This document shows, one piece after another, positions 29,964-40,716 of a DNA stretch of 64,000 nucleotides. The stretch is from the NCBI GenBank assembly GCA_025526995.1, contig JAHLKG010000002.1, positions 372,001 to 436,000 on the forward strand, given 5' to 3'. The notes under the pieces were generated by a model. It made no database searches. It saw nothing but the letters and a program-made list of their open reading frames with translations, and was not told the origin of the DNA. Within the stretch, counting starts at the first letter, position 1. Each line of letters begins with the position of its first letter. Made by a program: the position numbers and the translations under genes. This stretch comes from Powellomyces hirtus. Lineage: Eukaryota; Chytridiomycota; Chytridiomycetes; Spizellomycetales; Powellomycetaceae.

Positions 29964-30848
29964 TCAAGACGTCGGTTGGACTGAAGTATCTTTGACAACC
30001 GTGACAGGGCACTTGAGGTGATGGAGGCAATAATCGCTGACCGAGCCCAGAGCCCATCTGGGAAAACACATAAAGTCAGAAGAACCGACCTCAAAGGCAC
30101 AATGCACCCAATGGCTGAGCGCACCGTTGAATAGATCCAAGATTCCGTGTGCCGACGATGAATAGGTCCAAGTCGGGATGTGTCTCGTTGATGTACTGTA
30201 TTGAACGCGTTAGTCTGGTGCAACAATGTCATGGCCCTCCAAACCTTAACTAACCTCTTCAATCAAGGGCCCCGTCTCGCCCTCGCCTTCCACTTCAATC
30301 AAGTTGTACTTGACCTGCCCAGCGTGTGAGTGAAGTTCCACGACACCCTCCACGAAGGAGACCCGTTTCCAACACACACCTTTCCATCAAAATGCTGTGC
30401 CAAGTATTTTTTACATATAGCCACTTCCTTTTCGGCAGCTTCCTGAATCTCCAGATTGTACGCACGTTCCAGATGATCACTTGCGGAAATGAGTGGGGGG
30501 AAGGAGAAAAAAATTCAGTAGGACGCAAACCAAAAAATTTTACAGACGCACAATTCAGTTTCTCACATGTACGGAAGCGTTTGGTGCGGGTTCAGCGCCA
30601 CAAAGTACACAATCTCCAGCATGTAGTTGGCGGCCGGGATCTTGCAGCAGAGTGAGAGTGCGTATTCGAGTGCTTTGTAGGAGGATGGCGTGTTGTTTGC
30701 TGCGACGACTATTTTCAACCTGCGAGAGGGGAAGAGTAAGTGTTAATGGCCGGCTGACGGGTATTGTCTTCTTGGAAGAAGGAACTTGCGTTTGAGACTT
30801 TGACTGCGATATGATTTTGCTGGCGGTTACTGCTGTAGTTGCGGACAT
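29964..30848 (-). CDS. Universal stress protein (UspA) domain protein
   Basis: Small single-domain USP-fold protein (nucleotide-binding alpha/beta, Rossmann-like). Start ATG 30848 (MSATTAVTASKIISQSKS); a first intron lies near 30785-30725. The body exon reads LKIVVAANNTPSSYKALEYA, then LEIVYFVALNPHQTLPYM. The next exon contains ERAYNLEIQEAAEKEVAICK, then KYLAQHFDGK. Then come VEVEGEGETGPLIEE and YINETHPDLDLFIVGTRNLG, and a last exon GSVSDYCLHHLKCPVTVVKD ending PTS*. VGTR..LG..GSVSxYxxHHxxCPVxVVK is the family's ATP-binding G-2X-G-9X-G(S/T) signature. Frames and GT-AG sites fit throughout. A TGAGTCA box occurs upstream at about 30958. The biological role of fungal USPs is mostly unknown; stress resistance is the family expectation. 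Confidence 0.85.
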
Positions 30849-31218
30849 TTTCTCAGACAACCCAGAAAGAAAGATGTAAAGTAACGTGGTTTGGAAGGAG
30901 AGACGACTGATGCTGGGTGAGTTGGTACCGCACCTCCCCAGGAATCGTGGCGTGGTATGAGTCAGCGGTGATCTGCCGCACGCGTCCCTCCAATCTCCGA
31001 CGCGCCTTTCACTGCTGAGATTCCGTTTGTTGCGAGCCCGCAACGGAGCAGAAAGAGGACGATGTGTATGAAATTCAACGCTCTGTCTGCTACGAATGTC
31101 CAGAAATCCACGACTTATAATAAAACATCCAGCACAACACAAATCTCTCATCAACGGATCATTTTCGCCAAGTATTCGGCAGATCCGGGAATGTACACAC
31201 CACATCAAACCCCCCTAT
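30849..31218. other. Promoter of the universal stress protein gene, no gene seen
   Basis: 370 bp upstream of the USP start and downstream of the polytopic membrane protein. It contains one TGAGTCA near 30958. No coding evidence. Confidence 0.5.
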
Positions 31219-32599
31219 CTAGACAGCCCCAGTGTCACTCTTCGCCGCCAAAGCTAATGGAGTCAGTGTTTGGGCCAAGTGCTGATTATTCTTTGGCTTG
31301 AATGGGTGATCCGTGCCTCCAGCGGCTCGATCGCGCGTCATTTCCTCTGCCTCCTGCAGCAAACTAATGACTTCAAACGCGTTCTCGGCAAACGTCCATA
31401 TTGTGGATAGCATCACCGTTATTGGGACGACGTACTTGTTTTTCTGAGCTGTGCAGAGAGTGACAAAGAAAAAGTGACATGAGTAGGCGGGATCGCCATC
31501 TGATACATAAAAACACACTCCGTACGTTGGGCAACTTACAGTCCAACGCCTGCGTAACACCAATAATAGCAATCGCAATAATCAATGTAAGGCACATGAG
31601 GAGATCATTTGTATGCGCATACTGATACAAGGATCGCGTGAACCCTGTTGAATCCGTCGCAGCTGAGGCAGCCGCTCGGCGGAGATGGATCGTAAATGTC
31701 GTTACGCCGGTGACAAAGTAAATGGCCGGATTGATGGGCGCTAGGGCCCAGTACAGTTTTGAGACCTGGCTGCGTGATTGGAGAAAGTGAGCGGACCCGC
31801 GTTTTGCATGGGAATAAGAGCTGACAGATATTGAATGCGGGACATGTACCTGCGTGCGTTGATGTCTTGAACGCCTATTCCAATTAGAACACTTGAAAAA
31901 GTAACCTATGGGTGAGGTCAGACCTAGTCTGACATGCATTGGTGCACTGGCAGCAGGGTTCAACGAGAAGAAATGCGTACTGCTATGAAGGATATTATGA
32001 TTGCAACCCGTCGGCGCCAGATTGTATCATTGATGACTGCCGTGAATCTGCAAAAGAGAAGGGAGAGGGAGGGGATGACAGAAAACTCAGCGGTTGTTCT
32101 CGATGAGCGCTGGTTTCCATCGTCACATCACATATCCGACTCGGAGGCAACTTGCCTAAAGGCCGTCGCCGCAAGAAGCATCCCAATTTTCGCTTGTGAG
32201 AATATGATGGCCATATAATAATGTCCCTTGACCCTCGTCTGCAAATGAAATGGATCCACGGATCTGTAAATCCCCCACGCAAGACAATGAATAACAAACA
32301 CCACATGAATTGTCTCAGAGCAAGGCAACCGCTCACCGTCCCCAGCTAAGATTCACACAATCGGCAATATTAAGCGCCACGCAAAACAGCAGCAACCCCG
32401 CTCGTGTAGTCGGTCTAGTGATCATTCTCCACAGCGCCATCGCCAGTGCCGCCGCTACAAACGGCCACGCTGTGCCGAGTAAGATCCCCGGTCCGCCATA
32501 GTCGACCGCATATTTTGTGATTTGCGGATACACGTAGGTTTGTTTGAAGTATCCCACGACCGTTGCGTTGGCTAGACATTGTTGTATAGTCGCTGACAT
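31219..32599 (-). CDS. Polytopic (about seven-TM) membrane protein, unassigned
   Basis: Start ATG 32599 (MSATIQQCLANATVVGYFKQ), then a GGPGILLGTAWPFVAAALAM segment and RAGLLLFCVALNIADCVNL. The next block is TIHVVFVIHCLAWGIYRSVD, then GHYYMAIIFSQAKIGMLLAA. Further blocks are AVINDTIWRRRVAIIISFIA, ISQVSKLYWALAPINPAIYF and VTGVTTFTIHL, LLMCLTLIIAIAIIGVTQAL, and NKYVVPITVMLSTIWTFAEN near the C-terminus. About seven hydrophobic segments with an extracellular glycosylatable N-terminus and a cytoplasmic Asn/Lys tail give a receptor-like topology, but I recognise no GPCR or transporter signature. Between exon 1 and the TIHVVF block the frame changes near 32338, with no good intron of normal length, so this may be a frameshift or a 45-nt intron. 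The gene is real in my view; the model is provisional. Confidence 0.55.
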
Positions 32600-33272
32600 G
32601 GAGTATTGATGGCATTAGAGCACAAGTGAAAAGCTCGCGGTTCGACGACAAACGAGAGAATATATCCCGTATTGTAAAAAAAAATAAAAAATAAAGAAAC
32701 GTTATTTGGGGAGACAGTTCAGAACGCACTTCCCAGCGGTGCTCGCAAGCGGAGGTTCGCATGATATACCTTCCCCCCGGGATAGTCTCCGGAAACCAAC
32801 ATTGTGGGACAATGAGGGTGTCATCAAGGAAGTGCCGGCGGTCCTTCAGGTTTGGTTAACTTTATCCTAAAGGGCGTGGGGGTCGGGGACGCAAGGCTGG
32901 ACGTAAGCATCCGATCGAGGCACCATTATTTTCAAAGACAAATATATCTTAAAGGCGCGGCATGGTAGTCGTGCTTATTATGAGGTTTTTGAAGAGGAAG
33001 AGCAACACTACCCAAGTCATGCCATGAGACGAGAGACTCTGTACCTATGTCCTTCTCTGTAAGAATGGATCAGATCAGCCGAAAGGAGTTTTTACTACAA
33101 GAGCGATTGTGTATGACAGCAGCGCCACGCAGAATAAAATATGAATGGCGTCAGCAATATTAAAACAGTGAGCCCAGCTCATACAAAACGTTTCCTTGGT
33201 GTACTAATGGATTAAGTGTCTCAATCGAAGTTGAGCTGGTTCAACCAGAGTCGACGCCTACGAAGTAGCAAT
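32600..33272. other. Intergenic, no gene recognised
   Basis: AT-rich stretches (poly-A near 32674-32690) and no conserved ORF. It separates the polytopic protein promoter from the 3' end of the HET-C-like gene. Confidence 0.6.
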
Positions 33273-35368
33273 CTAGAAAGCGAGTGCCAGAAGAGCCAGC
33301 ACGGGGAGGACAGTGAAGTAGGTTGGCTTGAACATGCTGGCGGCGCTGTCAGCCTGAACCTCAGCCCAACGACTGCCGTCACAGCCTCCAAAGACGCCCA
33401 TTTCACCGTAAGCCGTGTTGGGGCAGAACGTAATGAAAGTGCCGTTTTGACCGGCGGTCCCACATGTCAGGGGACGGGCATCAACGTACAGTTCAACGGA
33501 GGATCCGTCAAGAGAGCGAGAGATGAATGTAGTCGAGTAGTTGCTGTACACGCCGGACGGGATACCGTCCGCAGCAACCACCTTTGTGTCAGGAGTGAAG
33601 GTCATCTCCAGGGTTCCTGCAGCCGTGCCGGTGATTGGGATTATCTGTTCGAATGATGACGAGGTTGCGGCATCGTTGAGCTTGTACGAGATGGGAATGG
33701 ATGTGGCGGACTTGGAGACAAATTTGATGGCAGTCCAATACGGTCGGAAGTCTTTCTGGTTGCGCATGGGAGCTTCTTTGATCTCAAATCCACCAATGGT
33801 GATGGCCGCCCACGGGTCAGGATCCGAGAATCTGCCAGTCTTTGCATCCGAAACGGTGAAGCGGGTGGTACGCACAACCACAGCTGTCAGGTCGGTTGTG
33901 TACTTTGATGGCAGAGCGGTGTACGGCGTGAATGATTCAAGTGCCGCGCTAATAACCGCTTGATTTGGCACTACGTCGCCTGTGGGACCAACCGAGGTGT
34001 TGAGGTAAGTGTACGGAGAAGGGCTCACGATCAATTGGTAGACCGGGTCTTGCGGGCGAAGGAAGAGGTTGGTGTAGGGAGTCTCGGTGCCGGAAAAGGT
34101 GACGACGGATGCTGCAAACGTGCTAATCGAACCAGATCCTTGTCCCTTCCAGTGTCCGTCTGACTCTCCAAACATTGCCTGGGTAGCTGAATACGAAACC
34201 TCGAATGCAGCGTCGAAGTTCTTCTGAAGACCATCTGCTGATGCCTGGTCGGGGGGCACCCAGGAGCGAGCGGCATTCAAGGTGGCATTGGTAGCGTCAA
34301 TTTCAACAGCCCACTTTTCAACATTGTAGATCCACTCAAGAGTCGAAGCGAAAGCGTAAGAGTAGGTCTCCTCGAACCAGCTGCAGAAAACAAGATCTTT
34401 CAGTGAAGTCTCTGGGTGGCGTGCTTCTGATGCTTTGCTATGCTTACGGGCGAACATAGCTGTCCTTGTTGACTCCATTGCAGTAGTCACCGTGCTCAAC
34501 AATTCCACCTTTAGTGTTGAAGTTGGGGAATTCTCGACCGAGCCATTCGTAGGTTCCCCACCCGGTGAGCTCGGGGTTCAGCTCAATCATCCGGGTAACA
34601 CTGCCGTTCGCTCCGACAAGTTCTGAGAAGAAAGTTTCCTTGACATCGTAACAATCACACGATTGACGAAGATGAAGATTCGCCCAGTTGGAGTGGGCGT
34701 AGAAATCCTGGTACGTGTGGACTGAAGTTCCAAGGATGGCAAGGTAAGCAAGCGTATCTTTGCGTCTCACGGCGTCCTGCACCGCGGCTCGCGTGTTGAC
34801 GACGTGCTGCGTGATGTAATTGGCTCCGTAAACGATTCTAATATGTACAGGGTGTTACTGATCACGTGCCATTCAATGAGTTTTATCTGTCCATGTCATC
34901 TCACGAGTAAAGGTTGTTACAGTGCATCTGCTCAAGCTGCGAGATGTGTGCGGGCGTGACGCTGCTCTTGGGCAAGTTCTGTAGTGGCTTTGGTCAGCCA
35001 TTTAGCTGCATTTGACATATACGACGGTTGAGAGTTATACCGGAGAGAAAGCGTACATATCGGTCCACCAGTTGGTGACACTAGCAAGCATACCAGCCTC
35101 TCGCGAGTAGCTAAACGACGACGAAAAGTGAGTTCCGGAACTTGCAAGACATGTAGTCCTGCGGCGGAGCCGGAAGTGCTTTCTTACCCGAAAATCTCGA
35201 AAGCATTTCGAACCCTGGACAAAGGAGCCCGCAAAAGTTAGCACTAGCAAATGGTCATTCTAGTTTGAGACGGACATACATGTCATTATGCGGGCCAGTG
35301 TCGAAGCCGAGAATGGAGCCAGGGAAGAAAGCGGCAACCGCCAAAGCATTGAGGGAAAGGGACCGCAT
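33273..35368 (-). CDS. Secreted, GPI-anchored phospholipase C/HET-C-like protein
   Basis: Start ATG 35368 with a clear signal peptide (MRSLSLNALAVAAFFPGSIL). Four or more introns. The middle exon (34782-34444) carries VNTRAAVQDAVRRKDTLAYL then AILGTSVHTYQDFYAHSNW, matching the His-Asp metal-binding core (HxxxDFxAHSNW) of zinc-dependent phospholipase C / S1-P1-like folds and fungal HET-C proteins. The large last exon is beta-rich, Ser/Thr-rich and extracellular in character, and ends in a hydrophobic tail (KPTYFTVLPVLALLALAF) after small residues, a likely GPI-attachment signal. I infer a cell-surface hydrolase or binding protein. Catalysis is unproven; the upstream His residues that complete the zinc site were not all located. 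Confidence is high for a secreted gene and moderate for the family. Confidence 0.75.
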
Positions 35369-36925
35369 CGTGCAAAGGACTTTCCAGTGTCGGGGAACTC
35401 TAACGAGGGAGCGACTGTGGGGAACTCGGTCTGCCTATAAAAGCATTGGACCACTCAGCCAGCGTTAAGGTTCTCCGCCGTCGGCTTCCGTCGGGGCCCG
35501 CAAAATGCCAAGTGGCGCGCAAAATGGAACACGGGATTATGTCATCCGCATCACTCCCAAATGCCATAATAAGGGATCCTACTTAAGCCGGACGTCATCC
35601 TCTTTCTCTGACGGCCAACACTTGTAGTTATCTGCAAGTTGATAGCTGGGAAGGTTGAAACTTGTGAAAGCTGAAACTCTGTAGCCCCTGGCTTGAACCG
35701 GTTGGATAGCCGGTTAGACCCGTTCGTGGCTTCCCATCCCAAACCAAAAGACGATTGGGTGGATAGGTTACATACACCAAACCCCTGACTCTCATGGTAC
35801 ACAACCGCACTACCGACGATTGGGTTACTCCGGCAGAAGTTTCTGCCACTCCATGAAGAATTTGACTGCGCCTTTTGGACCAATTCTACGCGTCCGTTCA
35901 GATTTTGATGTTGTTCACAAGAGTCTTGTGCCAAATTCACCAGATTGCATGATAGTCAAATTCCAGTGATTATTTACTGCAGAGCATGATCAGAGACATC
36001 TTCAACCGCCTCAAAAATTAAATTTGTCCAGAGCCGCATGAGCCAAGGGAGTCCTTCACCTTCGTTTTATCAAACTAGTAGAAGGATGTGGAATCTCAAG
36101 GCTGCTGAGCATCATATGTAAGGCTGGCGGAAGATCTCCGACCAAGTATGGCTCCCGCGACCGGTAACGGTCCCAGGCCAACAGGCGTGGCAGGGTGAAC
36201 CGGGGATCCCAACCGACCCGCATGTTCGGAACAACCTCCGCAAAAGGGCTCAGATTTGTGATAATCGAGATACGCTCGCCAAAATCTGAATGCGAATCTT
36301 CTATCAAAGTTTCTACCCACATGGGGGCATTGTGATCGGTGCAAAGTTAGAGTCCAAGGCGTGTGCCACGGAAGAATGACGCGCGCCGCCCAGTGAAATG
36401 GGAGGCGCCCATGTCACACTAACATAACGCGTTCGACCGAACATTACCCATGTTCCTTTTTTCGCGCCGAACACGTCGGACCCACGCGGCTCAAAAAAAA
36501 ATGGCAATTACATTCTGCGCTTGTCTCACCGATAAGAAGTAGTAATGTTGTCATCAAATGAGAGCGTCACGCCCCACCCATGTTCCTGGATTTTCTTGGC
36601 TGACGAGGCTGTCGGTGCTCTGCGGGCGGGGACCCCAATCCAGCTGTGCAAAGGGCCAACGCGGGCTCTCTCCTGGGCCAGTTTCGCCTACCGCGTAGTG
36701 CACCCAGCTTGCCTTTTTTGGGTGGGGAGGCAAAAATGAGTGTGGGGAAACGCACCCTGAGGGAGCCCTGAGGGTGCCGGGCGCCTCCGTATCTCATTCA
36801 TGTGTCACGACATGGTGCCCGCTGTATAAAAGCATGCCTGCCAGCGGTCCATCCCCCAGTTTCTCTGGTACTCTTTTTCCATCTGGCCTCCTTACCTCAG
36901 TTGCCAGCCCTCTTCTCTGCCTAGC
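35369..36925. other. Long intergenic region (divergent promoters of HET-C-like gene and amino-acid permease)
   Basis: 1.56 kb without a convincing gene; ORFs here are short and unrelated to any family I know. The last 250 bp carry GC-rich CCCGCCC/GGGTGGGG-type boxes and a TATA box at 36825. Confidence 0.6.
36825..36832 (+). promoter_or_regulatory. TATA box of amino-acid permease gene
   Basis: TATAAAAG about 94 bp upstream of the ATG at 36926, at the start of a pyrimidine-rich leader (CTGGTACTCTTTTTCC), as is typical of strongly expressed fungal genes. Confidence 0.55.
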
Positions 36926-38648
36926 ATGGACGTAAAACATCATGAAGGTTATGAAGTTCATGACACCAAGCGGTCGCAAACCACGCTCGATGGCACCATA
37001 ATAGATGACTATGAACAAGGTCATGCCCCAGCAAAGGCTGACCTCCAGCGTCATCTCAAGGCCCGTCACGTTGCCATGATCTCCATGTACGCATCTTACC
37101 ATTAGGATGTTCTGGCTTCCCGTCTCTTTGGCTTACCTTTCCATTTCTGTTTCCAGTGGCGGTGTCATCGGAACCGGTCTATTCTTGGGAACTGGTGGAG
37201 CCTTGAAATCGGGTGGTCCTCTCGGTCTCCTGATGGGTTACGCGATCATGGGTACCATCTGCTACTCTGTCATGTGCAGTCTGGGAGAAATGGTGTCCCT
37301 GCTCCCGGTCCCAGGAGGTCACATCAAACTTGCCGCTCGCTTCGTCGATCCTGCTCTGTCCTTCTCCATGGGTTGGAACTACTGGTACAACTGGGTCATT
37401 GTCCTGCCCGCCGAACTGTCCGCCGCCGCCGTCCTCATCAACTACTGGACCAAGGATGTCAACAACGGCGTCTGGATCACAATGTGTCTGGTCTTTGTTG
37501 CCATCATCAACATGTTCGGTGCAAAGGCGTACGGTGAAGCCGAGTTCTGGTTTGCCAGTATCAAAGTTATAACCATTGTCGGTCTTATCATCGTCGGTAT
37601 CATCATTGCTGCTGGCGGTGGTCCCAACGGTAGAGCCACCGGATTCGACTACTGGAAGGACCCTGGTGCATTTGCTCCATCGTATGACGGCATGACTGGT
37701 TCTAGCGCTCAGTTCTTCGGCTTCTGGGCTGTCCTGGTCCAAGCTGCCTTCTCGTACATTGGTACTGAAATTGTTGCCATCGCCGCCGGCGAAGCCAAAA
37801 ACCCCAGGCGTAACATCCCCAAGGCCATCAAGCGCGTGTCCTTCCGTATCATGCTGTTCTACATTGGTGGAACTTTCATCATCGGTCTGCTCGTTAAGTC
37901 TACCGACCCTCGCTTAGGCACCACCAAAGACGCAAACGCCAGTCCCTTCGTCCTCGGAATCAAGGACGCGGGCATCAATGTTCTCCCTGACATTATCAAC
38001 TTCTGTCTCCTCACATCCGCCTGGTCCGCTGCTTCCTCTGACATGTATACCTCCAGCCGCGCCCTCTACGGTCTCGCTGTCTCTGGTCAAGCCCCCGCCA
38101 TTTTCAAGCGTACTCTGAAGAACGGCCTTCCCCACTACACAATCCTTGTATCCCTTGCCTTCTCTTGCCTGGCCTTTATGGCTCTTGGCTCTGGCCCCGG
38201 TAAAGTCTTCGGGTGGTTCGCCAACATGACTGCCATCTGCGGGCTGATCACCTGGGTCGGAATCTGCTTCACCTACATTCGATTTTCGGCCGGCATCAAG
38301 GCTCAGAATATCAGCCGGGCAAACTTCCCGTACACGAGCCCACTTGGTGTTGCCGGTGCCTGGTACGCTCTGATCATGATCAGTATTATAATCATGACCA
38401 ACGCTTGGACTGTCTTCCGGTACGATGCCAAGGGCGAGGAGTTCGACACCGCCACCTTTATCACGTCGTACCTCCCTGTTCCAATGTTCCTTATCCTTCT
38501 GTTCGGCGCGAGGTTTTATAAGAAAAGTAAGATGGTCAGCCCCATGGACATGGATTTTGTTAGCGGTGTCCGCGAGTTTGAGGAGGCGGAACAGACCATC
38601 CCCAAGCCGAAGAGCACCGCCATGAAGATCTGGAACTGGGTAATGTAG
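36926..38648 (+). CDS. Amino-acid permease, yeast YAT/APC family
   Basis: 12-TM plasma-membrane amino-acid/proton symporter of the GAP1/AGP1 type. Exon 1 is 36926-37086 (MDVKHHEGYEVHDTKRS, a cytoplasmic tail ending KARHVAMISI). The intron is GTACGC..TTTCCAG, and exon 2 is 37157-38648; total 550 aa, usual for the family. Diagnostic motifs: IGGVIGTGLFLGTGGALKSG across the splice (TM1 substrate motif), GEMVSLLPVPGGHIKLAARF, FWFASIKVITIVGLIIVGII, FSYIGTEIVAIAAGEAKNPR (FxGxExxxxxAGE) and PKAIKRVSFRIMLFY. Substrate specificity cannot be read from sequence. Codon use is strongly biased to C/G-ending codons with conserved frame, suggesting high expression. It lacks the long C-terminal regulatory tail of Gap1. 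Confidence 0.96.
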
Positions 38649-39526
38649 ACTAGTGAGAATTTTTGGCATCATGGGAGTCTTTGTAAAATATTAGTGAATC
38701 TGTTATCCACCATCTCACCACGTTTTATCCTTCCTGGCGAAGGCCGTCTCGTAAATTATATGACGTTTTGTGTCCCTTACCTGGTGTTGTATATACACAC
38801 TCCACATTGTCCAGCAAGAAGACCAGAGGTGTGAGATCCCGCAGAATATAGAACGTGAGAGAATGCGGATCCTTTCCCGCCTCTCTTCTGTCTCGGTTGA
38901 TCCCCAGAGTCCACTTCGTCTTGTTGCACCTACCACACCCTGCATTGAGATCTGAACACGGCTTCTTTCTTTTGTGTATGTTCTTCTTCTCGAGGGAAGT
39001 CACCATCTCCGTCATCTGACGCTAGTAGTACTTGCAGTGCTGAACGTACTGCAAGGTGCTGAGAGCGAGACTTTAGCCGGAGACCACCAGCTGCCAAGGT
39101 AGAACGTGCGCTTGGCTTGGTGCTTTTGAAGCACAACATCGACATCCCCGTATCATTTATGAGGTTCCCGTGAGAACCGACTGTGCACAAAGTGACCCCT
39201 TCGCTGTGATCTCAGCAGATTGATGACCGTCTCGTGTATTGCTTGCTCGCAAACGGGTACCATAGGTAGCCATCTTGCTGGGAATGCATACACATCTACG
39301 GTCTGCTTCCACGCAGAGGGCTACCCATGGCCATATCCAATTTTCTTCCTTAGGAATGGACCAGCTCAGCGCCTCCGGCAGTCGTGACTGTGAAGCTATT
39401 TATCAGGCCAGAGGAAGTGCTAATGTGTTGCAACGATGTCATTCGTTTACGTCAGCACGTCTCTTTTGGAGGAAGAGAAGGTTGCCTGACCTCATCGGCG
39501 GTGACACCGAGAGATCGTGAAGATAA
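38649..39526. other. Intergenic, no gene recognised
   Basis: About 880 bp between the permease stop and NTAQ1. No conserved coding sequence on either strand. Confidence 0.6.
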
Positions 39527-40546
39527 ATGACATCTTTCGCTACCACAGCCGGCTGGGACGTTTCCCTTTACACCAGGTGCTACTGTGAGGAGAATGCGTA
39601 CAATCTTTGTCGCGCGATAAAGGATCGGGCCGGCATAGGACAGACTCAAGGCGCCGGTTTTGAAAATGCTCGAACGTTCCTGGCGTCTGTTTCCATAGAA
39701 AACGCATATGTAGTGTTTTGCTCCAGTGAGATAGGCTGGGTACGTCTCTACAAATATATATTCTTCTTCCCAATGCTTAAATACCAAAGTACACTATCTG
39801 AATGCCCATCACTTGTGTTATATCGTCGTCAGTTTGCCATGAACAAGCAAAAGGCTGGCAAAGAGGAGTCGGACGGCGAGGTCGTATGGGTGAGCGAATG
39901 ATTCTGGTTGACTCTCAAAAGGGGACGGAGATTTATTGCAAATCCGCAGGACTATCACGTTTTTGTTGTAGTAAAGCACCCTACCCACGGTGCAATGGTC
40001 TACGATTTTGACACAACTCTATCATTCCCATGCCCGTTTGTAACTTATGTCGGAGCGTCTTTCAAACCTTCGCGATTGCCGCGATCGTTTCGAGTTATTC
40101 CAGCTCATGATTATCTTTCATTTTTTGCCAGCGACAGGCGTCATATGGTACGTGCATACGCATTTGCAGCAAGTCCGGTATATGGTCAGACTGACTCGTG
40201 AATATTGGAGCAGAGAGTTGACGCTGGCGCGGTATCTGATGAGTCATGGATAGCTCCACCTCCTTCAGCTCCTGCTATCTCATCCCTTGTTGTGTTTGAT
40301 TCGTCAACTTACAAGGTCCCTCAGTATGATCCGGAGGCGGCCGAGTATTGGGGCAATGCCCACCGGACGCCTGCCACAAACGAGCACCGGTTATCGCTAT
40401 ACATCCGCATGACCAAGGCAACGACAGATTGGGAACGAATCGCTGAAAATGCGTTGGTCGATCAGTACCTTGGGAAGATTGTTGATTTGGTTGGCCTGCC
40501 CCGATACTTCCAAATTGGGAGTGTCTGCTGCGCGTCTGAGGGCTGA
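39527..40546 (+). CDS. NTAQ1: Protein N-terminal glutamine amidohydrolase (NTAQ1)
   Basis: Converts N-terminal Gln to Glu in the Arg/N-degron pathway. Exons by eye: 39527-39739, 39833-39889, 39950-40147 and 40214-40546, 266 aa in phase. Catalytic triad: Cys in YTRCYCEENAYNLC, His in VVWDYHVFVVV (WDYH across intron 2), and Asp in MVYDFDTTLSFPCPF. Other signatures are SIENAYVVFCSS, FRVIPAHDYLSFFASDRRHM and DESWIAPPPSAPAIS. Exon 4 extends about 60 residues beyond the usual region (QYDPEAAEYWGNAHRTPATN) and lacks an obvious GWG motif near the end, where the family has one. The residues needed for activity are present. It is followed 170 bp later by the attractin-like gene on the same strand. Confidence 0.9.
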
Positions 40547-40716
40547 CTCAGCACAAAGCCCGACTTGCGCAACTCTACCGGCACGATATGATGTCAATAC
40601 GTCTCCAAAGAACAAAACTTGGCCCAGGCGGTTCGCATGTGTAACATTTCTACATTCTATTAGTCTTGAACCTTCTGGCCTGTCCTGTCGATCCGTCGGA
40701 AGAAGGGACTATCAAA

